Shown: positions 58,866 to 64,000 of the stretch, piece by piece
How the letters are laid out: each line of letters begins with the position of its first letter
Position numbering within the stretch: position 1 is the stretch's first letter
NCBI RefSeq assembly: GCF_009380165.1
Contig: NZ_WHUF01000011.1
Coordinates: 1 to 64,000 of the forward strand
Reading direction: 5' to 3'
DNA from: Rugamonas rivuli
GTDB taxonomy: Bacteria > Pseudomonadota > Gammaproteobacteria > Burkholderiales > Burkholderiaceae_D
Length of the DNA: 64,000 nucleotides
The notes under the pieces: generated by a model
Told to the model about the DNA's origin: nothing
The model's database searches: none
What the model saw: the letters and a program-made list of their open reading frames with translations, nothing else
Position numbers and translations under genes: made by a program

Positions 58866-60397
58866 CTATCGACTATCTGAAGAAAATCCTGACCGCGCGC
58901 GTCTACGACGTCGCCACTGAAACCCCGCTGGAACTGGCGCCGACCCTGTCGCAGCGCTACGAGAACCGCATTTATTTCAAGCGCGAGGACATGCAGAGCG
59001 TGTTCAGCTTTAAGATTCGTGGCGCGTACAACAAGATGGCCCACCTGAGCGAATCCCAGCGCAAGCGCGGCGTGATCTGCGCGTCGGCCGGCAACCACGC
59101 GCAAGGCGTGGCCCTGTCCGCCGCCCGCATGGGCTGCCGCGCCGTCATCGTGATGCCGACCACCACGCCGCAAGTGAAGGTCGAGGCGGTCAAGGCGCGC
59201 GGCGGCGCCGACGTCGAGGTGGTGCTGCACGGCGAATCCTATACCGATGCCTACAACCACGCGCTGTCGCTGGAAAAGGAACAGAAGCTGACCTTCGTCC
59301 ACCCCTTCGACGATCCCGACGTCATCGCCGGCCAGGGCACGATCGGCATGGAAATCCTGCGCCAGCACTCCGGCCCCATCCACGCCATCTTCGTGCCGAT
59401 CGGCGGCGGCGGCCTGATCTCCGGCATCGCCGCGTATGTGAAACAGATCCGCCCGGACATCAAGATCATCGGCGTGCAAAGCCTGGACTCCGACGCGATG
59501 GCGCGCAGCGTCAAGGCCGGCGAGCGCGTCACGCTGTCGGACGTGGGCCTGTTCGCCGACGGCACGGCGGTGCGCCTGGCCGGCGAGGAAACCTTCCGTC
59601 TGGTGCAGCAGTACGTGGACGACATCATCCTGGTCGATACCGACGCCATCAGCGCGGCCATCAAGGATGTGTTCAGCGACACCCGGTCCATCCTGGAGCC
59701 TTCCGGCGCGCTGGCCATTGCCGGCGCCAAGGCCTACGTCGAGCGCGCCGCGCTGACCAAGGATCCGATCAAGAACGAAACGCTGATCACCGTCGCCAGC
59801 GGCGCCAATATGAACTTCGACCGCCTGCGCTTCGTCGCCGAGCGCGCCGAGCTGGGCGAGGCGCGCGAGGCGGTGTTCGCCGTCACGCTGCCGGAGCAGC
59901 GCGGCAGCTTCAAGCGCTTCTGCGCGCTGGTCGGCCCGCGCAATGTCACCGAGTTCAACTACCGCATCAGCGACAAGGACGAGGCCCATGTGTTCTGCGG
60001 CGTGCAGATCGCCGACCGCAGCGAGTCGAGCGTGCTGGCCCGCACCTTCGAGCAGCACGATTTCAAGACGCTGGACCTGACCCACGACGAACTGGCCAAG
60101 GCCCACATCCGCCATCTGGTGGGCGGCAAGAGCGCGCTGGCCAAGGACGAGTTGCTGTATCGTTTCGAGTTCCCCGAACGGCCGGGCGCGCTGATGCGCT
60201 TCCTCAATTCGATGGCGCCAAACTGGAATATCTCGCTGTGCCACTACCGCAGCCAGGGCGGCGACGTCGGCCGCATCCTGATCGGCCTGCAGGTGCCGTC
60301 GGGCGAGATGGACCAGTTCGCGCAATTCCTGACCACGCTGGGCTACCGCTACTGGGACGAAAGCGCCAACCCGGTGTACAAGCTGTTCCTGGGCTAA
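58862..60397 (+). CDS. ilvA: Biosynthetic threonine ammonia-lyase (threonine deaminase)
   Basis: A 511-residue PLP enzyme that turns threonine into 2-oxobutanoate, the first step of isoleucine synthesis. The PLP lysine is in SVFSFKIRGAYNKMAHLSES; other motifs are CASAGNHAQGVALSAARMG and PIGGGGLISGIAAYVKQI. Two C-terminal ACT-like regulatory domains (about 330-420, EAVFAVTLPEQRGSFKRFCA, and 425-511, LLYRFEFPERPGALMRFLNS) make it the long, isoleucine-regulated form. ATG 58862 (MTIDYLKK) is the start; it overlaps the upstream ORF. queF follows 62 bp downstream on the same strand. Confidence 0.96.
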   Translation: MTIDYLKKILTARVYDVATETPLELAPTLSQRYENRIYFKREDMQSVFSFKIRGAYNKMAHLSESQRKRGVICASAGNHAQGVALSAARMGCRAVIVMPTTTPQVKVEAVKARGGADVEVVLHGESYTDAYNHALSLEKEQKLTFVHPFDDPDVIAGQGTIGMEILRQHSGPIHAIFVPIGGGGLISGIAAYVKQIRPDIKIIGVQSLDSDAMARSVKAGERVTLSDVGLFADGTAVRLAGEETFRLVQQYVDDIILVDTDAISAAIKDVFSDTRSILEPSGALAIAGAKAYVERAALTKDPIKNETLITVASGANMNFDRLRFVAERAELGEAREAVFAVTLPEQRGSFKRFCALVGPRNVTEFNYRISDKDEAHVFCGVQIADRSESSVLARTFEQHDFKTLDLTHDELAKAHIRHLVGGKSALAKDELLYRFEFPERPGALMRFLNSMAPNWNISLCHYRSQGGDVGRILIGLQVPSGEMDQFAQFLTTLGYRYWDESANPVYKLFLG

Positions 60398-60459
60398 CCG
60401 CAGCACGACGGCATGGTTTGCGCTACCATGCCGTCCTTCACTGAAACATCGATACCGCC

Positions 60460-61299
60460 ATGACCAACACCGTCGACTTGTCCCCGCTGGGGAAAACCTC
60501 CGCCTACCGCACCGATTACGCGCCGGAACTGCTGTTCCCGATTCCACGCCAGGGCAAGCGCGATGAAATCGGCCTGGGCAGCGGCAGCACCCTGCCCTTC
60601 TACGGCGTCGATATCTGGAACGCCTACGAAATCTCGTGGCTCAACGCGCGCGGCAAGCCGCAGGTGGCGATCGCCCGCATCACCGTGCCGGCCGATTCGC
60701 CCAACATCGTCGAATCGAAGTCCTTCAAGCTCTACCTGAACTCCTTCAACCAGACCCGGCTCGACAGCGTGGTCGCACTGAAGAACCTGCTGCAACAGGA
60801 TTTGTCGAACGGCTTCGGCGCCACCGTGCACATCTCGCTGACCCAGCCGGAAGAATTCGGCATGGTGGAAATGGGCGAGCTGGACGGCCTGCTGCTGGAC
60901 CGCCTGGACATCGACGTCGACCACTACAGCCCGGCGCCCGAGCTGCTGAAGGCCGCGCTGGACGAGGAACCGGTCGAGGAAAAACTGGTGTCGCACCTGC
61001 TCAAGTCGAACTGCCTGGTGACGGGCCAGCCGGACTGGGCCAGCGTGCAAATCCATTACGCCGGCCCGCAGATCGACCAGGAAAGCCTGCTGCGCTACCT
61101 GATCGGTTTCCGCGAGCACAACGAGTTCCACGAGCAGTGCGTGGAGCGCATCTTCACCGACATCCTGCGCCAATGCCAGCCTCAGCAATTGGCCGTGTAC
61201 GCCCGCTACACCCGCCGCGGCGGCCTCGACATCAACCCTTGGCGCAGCAACTTCAGCACCGCCCAGCGGCCGCCGAATCTCCGTGGCGCACGTCAATAA
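60460..61299 (+). CDS. queF: NADPH-dependent 7-cyano-7-deazaguanine reductase
   Basis: A 279-residue enzyme of queuosine synthesis, reducing preQ0 to preQ1. It is the long two-domain QueF form. The QueF motif is IVESKSFKLYLNSFNQTR, in the N-terminal half; the catalytic cysteine is in LLKSNCLVTGQPDWASVQIH, with the NADPH-binding region FREHNEFHEQCVERIFTDIL after it. Residues and length match the E. coli enzyme. It lies downstream of ilvA. No preQ1 riboswitch is visible before it. Confidence 0.96.
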   Translation: MTNTVDLSPLGKTSAYRTDYAPELLFPIPRQGKRDEIGLGSGSTLPFYGVDIWNAYEISWLNARGKPQVAIARITVPADSPNIVESKSFKLYLNSFNQTRLDSVVALKNLLQQDLSNGFGATVHISLTQPEEFGMVEMGELDGLLLDRLDIDVDHYSPAPELLKAALDEEPVEEKLVSHLLKSNCLVTGQPDWASVQIHYAGPQIDQESLLRYLIGFREHNEFHEQCVERIFTDILRQCQPQQLAVYARYTRRGGLDINPWRSNFSTAQRPPNLRGARQ

Positions 61300-61352
61300 A
61301 TCTGGTGCTTTTTCCAATCAAATCAGAAAAATCAGGCGTATGATGTGCAGAT

Positions 61353-61380
61353 GACGCGCCGTTGTTCGCAACAGCGCGTC
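61353..61380 (+). other. Strong hairpin after queF
   Basis: A 7-bp outer stem (GACGCGC with GCGCGTC), one mismatch, and a 4-bp inner stem (GTTG with CAAC) around a TTCG tetraloop. No U-run follows on either strand, so it is not a textbook terminator; RNA protection or Rho-linked processing is possible. Confidence 0.5.
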
Positions 61381-61563
61381 GTACGGCCACAGCGGCCTGA
61401 AAACGCGCAAAAATCGGAAATTCGCCCCAGACCCTGGCGAAAAACCGGCGTTTTCCGAGATTTCTACTCAGAAATAGCGATTCCTTTCTTTGGTGCACAT
61501 ACCGCCCAGCCCGCGCGTCGGCTGGCCGACATAAACGCAACGGTAGGCGCGAGCGATTTACTG

Positions 61564-61591
61564 TTACATGGCGCAGAAACAAGCCTATAAT
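61564..61591 (+). promoter_or_regulatory. Candidate sigma-70 promoter of ptsN
   Basis: A perfect TATAAT (61586-61591) lies 47 bp before ATG 61639. TTACAT, 16 bp upstream of it, is a weak -35. Confidence 0.5.
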
Positions 61592-61638
61592 TCTGCTCGC
61601 ATGCCACCTTTGTGCGTTGCAACATTTTATGTCGCGTT

Positions 61639-62121
61639 ATGAATAACCTTAGCAAAATACTCTCACTTGAAAACGTGCAGCTGGACCTGGAAGTGTCCAG
61701 CAAGAAGCGCGCTTTCGAGCAAGCCGGCCTGATTTTCGAAAACAACTGCGGCATCGCCCGCTCCACCGTCTCGGACAATCTGTTCGCGCGCGAGCGCCTC
61801 GGTTCGACCGGTCTGGGCCACGGCGTCGCCGTGCCGCACGGCCGCATCAAGGGCATGAAGAGCCTGAAGTCGCCGCTGGCGGCGTTTGTCCGCCTGGCCG
61901 AGCCGATTCCGTTCGAATCGCCGGACGGCAAGCCGGTCAACCTGCTGTTCTTCCTGCTGATCCCGGACCACGTCACCCAGCAGCATCTGGAGATCCTGTC
62001 CGAGATCGCCGAGATGTTCTCCGACGACGCCTTCCGCACCGCGCTGAGCACGGACGCGGACCCGAAATCGGTGCACTCGCGCATCGTCAACTGGATGCCC
62101 AGCCTGCAAGCCGCCGGTTGA
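61639..62121 (+). CDS. ptsN: PTS IIA-like nitrogen-regulatory protein PtsN
   Basis: A 160-residue EIIA-Ntr protein. The phospho-accepting histidine is in GLGHGVAVPHGRIKG, with FARERLGSTG before it and PDGKPVNLLFFLLIPDHVTQ and HLEILSEIAEMFSDDAFRTA after it, all standard for PtsN. It links the nitrogen PTS to carbon storage, potassium and stress control. I start at ATG 61639; an in-frame extension to 61612 lacks a ribosome-binding site. hprK follows 66 bp downstream. Confidence 0.95.
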   Translation: MNNLSKILSLENVQLDLEVSSKKRAFEQAGLIFENNCGIARSTVSDNLFARERLGSTGLGHGVAVPHGRIKGMKSLKSPLAAFVRLAEPIPFESPDGKPVNLLFFLLIPDHVTQQHLEILSEIAEMFSDDAFRTALSTDADPKSVHSRIVNWMPSLQAAG

Positions 62122-62187
62122 GATCGCCGGGGTCGTCAAACTATAGGTTAAACTAAGGTTTAGTTCATCCTCTTGCAAAGACGACCC

Positions 62188-63123
62188 ATGCTGCAAACTC
62201 CGCTGACGATACAAAGGCTCTACGACGACAATCGCGAAAGTTTGCAGCTAGGCTGGTTCGCCGGCTTCCCCGGCGGCGAGCGCCTGATCTCCGGCGACGT
62301 CGCCTCGGCCGCCGACCAGGTCGGCCACTTGAACACCATCCACCCGGGCCGCATCCAGGTCTTCGGGCACCAGGAAATCAATTACTACCAGCGCTTGAAA
62401 TCGCTGACGCGCGCCCACGTCATCGGCGAGCTGATCGCCGGCGGGCCACCGGCGCTGATCATCGCGCAGGGACTGGAAACGCCGCCCGACATCCTCGCCA
62501 TCTGCGACGAGAAAAACATTCCGCTGTTCTCCACGCCGCTGCCGGCCGCGCAGGTGATCGACTTCTTGCGCGTCTACCTGTCGAAGAAGCTGGCGCAGCG
62601 CATCATCATGCACGGCGTGTTCATGGACGTGCTGGGCGTGGGCGTGCTGATCACCGGCGATTCCGGCTTGGGCAAGAGCGAGCTGGGGCTGGAACTGATT
62701 TCGCGTTCGCACGGCCTGGTGGCCGATGACGCGGTGGAGTTCTCGCGCATCGCGCCGAACATGATCGAAGGCCGCTGCCCGGCGCTGCTGCAGAATCTGC
62801 TGGAAGTGCGCGGGCTGGGCCTGCTGGACATCAAGGCCATCTTCGGCGAGACCGCGGTGCGCCGCAAGATGCGCCTGAAACTGATCGTGCACCTGGTGCG
62901 GCGCGGCGCCGCCGACGAAGAAGTGGAACGCCTGCCGTTCCAGTTCCCGACCGAGGATGTGCTGGGCCTGCCGATCCGCAAGGTCGTGATCCCGGTGGCG
63001 GCCGGCCGCAACATCGCGGTGCTGCTGGAGGCCGCCGTGCGCAACACCATCTTGCAACTGCGCGGCATCGATACGCTGCAAGAGTTCATGGAGCGCCAGC
63101 GACAGGCGATGAGCGGCGACTAA
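62188..63123 (+). CDS. hprK: HPr kinase/phosphorylase
   Basis: A 311-residue bifunctional enzyme that phosphorylates and dephosphorylates HPr on serine. The Walker A loop is LITGDSGLGKSELGLELIS; the acidic patch DDAVEFSRI follows; the HprK signature is EVRGLGLLDIKAIFGETAVR, then KMRLKLIVHLVRRG. The N-terminal domain (about 1-130) shows the usual regulatory fold. ATG 62188 is the start, preceded by a weak AAAGACG. With ptsN upstream it forms the regulatory-PTS unit found in betaproteobacteria without a full sugar PTS. Its stop overlaps the convergent PepSY gene. Confidence 0.95.
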   Translation: MLQTPLTIQRLYDDNRESLQLGWFAGFPGGERLISGDVASAADQVGHLNTIHPGRIQVFGHQEINYYQRLKSLTRAHVIGELIAGGPPALIIAQGLETPPDILAICDEKNIPLFSTPLPAAQVIDFLRVYLSKKLAQRIIMHGVFMDVLGVGVLITGDSGLGKSELGLELISRSHGLVADDAVEFSRIAPNMIEGRCPALLQNLLEVRGLGLLDIKAIFGETAVRRKMRLKLIVHLVRRGAADEEVERLPFQFPTEDVLGLPIRKVVIPVAAGRNIAVLLEAAVRNTILQLRGIDTLQEFMERQRQAMSGD

Positions 63124-64000
63124 GTACAGCCTGGCTTGGCCCACACGCTGTCCGCCGGCCCATGCTGCGCGCGGCGCGCAGTCAAACGCGCCGCATACGC
63201 AAACAGCAATGCAAACACCAGCGCCGTCACATCGACGCCGATGGCGGCCATGCTGCCATGCGCCCACCATCCCAGCGACGGCAGCAGCAAAGCCATCAAC
63301 GAGGTCAACGGAATCGCCAACGCGCCCAGCGCGCACAAGGCCAGCAGGTGCACCGCCGCGCGCGATGCGCCGCGCCAGAACGCCCACGCCAGCGCCGCCA
63401 GGAACACGCAGTAATACACCGTCAGGTAAGCCGAGTTGATATTCTCCGCCGCCGCAAACAACCATTTGCCGGCGACGATGGCGAAGGCGACGCCGGCCAT
63501 CGATCCCAAGCACACGCCCACCGTGGCCGCCGCCATCACCCGCGTGGTGATCGACTGCTGCGGCACCGGACCATTGCGCAACTGGTTCTTGCGCCGCTTC
63601 TCCACCCACAGCAGATTGCCCGAGTAGAACAGGAACGCGCCGCTGGCCCCGAACAGGAAATACACCCAGCGCATCAAACTGCCGCCGTAGCTGCCGAAGT
63701 GCAGCGCGAACATCGGCGCCACCACATCGCTCCACGCATCGCCCTTGCTCGGCAACATGCTGGTGTCGATCACCTTGCCGGTGTAGGGATGGATCATCAC
63801 ATAGCCGGTCTCCGCGCCCCGCACAAGATAGCGCGGGCTGGCCACCGCCGCCCGTATCATCGGACGCGGCGTTTCCAGGCCCATGTACATCAGCTCCGCC
63901 ACCTCGAAACCGGGCGCCTCGCGCCGCACGGCCGCCACCAGCGCGCTGGCCGGCTGCAGGTCGCCGATGTGGTGCGGCGCCGCGTCGGCGGCGCGCCGCG
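63120..64000 (-). CDS. PepSY-associated transmembrane protein, 5' end outside window
   Basis: The frame is open to the right edge of the window, giving at least 293 residues of the C-terminal part. A PepSY-type periplasmic segment (EVAELMYMGLETPRPMIRAA, YVMIHPYTGKVIDT) precedes MFALHFGSYGGSLMRWVYFL, the typical PepSY-TM helix with a conserved His, and SGNLLWVEKRRK. Three or more further helices follow. Such proteins include iron-uptake-linked ferric reductases and uncharacterised PiuB-like proteins. The 3' end overlaps the hprK stop by four bases on the opposite strand. Confidence 0.82.
   Translation of the reverse strand, partial: RRAADAAPHHIGDLQPASALVAAVRREAPGFEVAELMYMGLETPRPMIRAAVASPRYLVRGAETGYVMIHPYTGKVIDTSMLPSKGDAWSDVVAPMFALHFGSYGGSLMRWVYFLFGASGAFLFYSGNLLWVEKRRKNQLRNGPVPQQSITTRVMAAATVGVCLGSMAGVAFAIVAGKWLFAAAENINSAYLTVYYCVFLAALAWAFWRGASRAAVHLLALCALGALAIPLTSLMALLLPSLGWWAHGSMAAIGVDVTALVFALLFAYAARLTARRAQHGPADSVWAKPGCT

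Larger units (their letters stand above)
61300..61638. other. Intergenic region upstream of ptsN
   Basis: The 339-bp gap contains a strong hairpin at 61353-61380 and a candidate ptsN promoter at 61564-61591. The frame at 61345-61590 on the plus strand has no family resemblance. Neither an hpf nor an rpoN gene is present here, although they precede ptsN in many relatives. Confidence 0.5.

Noticed and set aside
61345..61590. 81-codon plus-strand frame upstream of ptsN
   Set aside because: It runs through the hairpin and the promoter region and resembles no protein family.

Overview
The window is GC-rich DNA from a betaproteobacterium. It is most likely Oxalobacteraceae (Massilia/Duganella/Janthinobacterium group). 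This placement is an inference from gene families and gene order: the chain DUF3683-type FAD/Fe-S oxidoreductase, HIT protein, DUF971 protein, ubiE, Tim44-like, ubiJ, ubiB, FmdB-like zinc ribbon, DUF502, aspS, nudB is typical of Burkholderiales, and a PEP-CTERM protein and a ptsN-hprK pair fit the same group. No rRNA, tRNA, CRISPR array, insertion sequence or phage structural gene was recognised.

Layout. 1-1.7 kb: the end of an anti-sigma factor, an HxlR regulator and a miniature spore-coat-U (SCPU)-like secreted protein. 1.7-7.6 kb: a Csu-type chaperone-usher pilus locus on the minus strand (two tandem SCPU pilins, chaperone, usher, two-domain tip subunit). An 85-86 bp sequence is repeated upstream of both the pilin pair and the chaperone. 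7.6-13 kb: receiver-AraC regulator, chemoreceptor, TonB-dependent receptor, PnuC. 13.6-24.2 kb: an M48 peptidase fused to a type IV pilin-like domain, then signal transduction: a hybrid histidine kinase, a periplasmic binding protein, and LytS/LytR-type and NarL-type two-component pairs that face each other, the second with a coupled MipA gene. 24.2-26.5 kb: a lipoprotein esterase and a PEP-CTERM protein.

26.5-29.3 kb is a visibly AT-richer accessory island. It carries a tightly packed three-gene operon: a TIGR04255-family protein and two unrecognised proteins. This is the best candidate here for an uncharacterised system. 29.3-36.8 kb is a fatty-acid beta-oxidation cluster (acyl-CoA dehydrogenase, bifunctional hydroxyacyl-CoA dehydrogenase/hydratase, hot-dog thioesterase, thiolase, second crotonase) behind a TetR regulator, with a clear inverted repeat in front of the dehydrogenase gene.

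37-64 kb is mostly core. It holds an Hsp15-like S4 protein, cardiolipin synthase B and a YbhP-like hydrolase; a serralysin-like protease; nudB and aspS; the ubiquinone genes ubiB, ubiJ and ubiE; the large oxidoreductase; a YqaA-like membrane protein; ilvA with a 16-codon coupled upstream ORF; queF; ptsN and hprK; and the start of a PepSY protein. Accessory genes interrupt this core at 45.9-46.8 kb and at 50.8-53.1 kb. The second insertion includes a PIN-domain toxin gene wrecked by an internal deletion.
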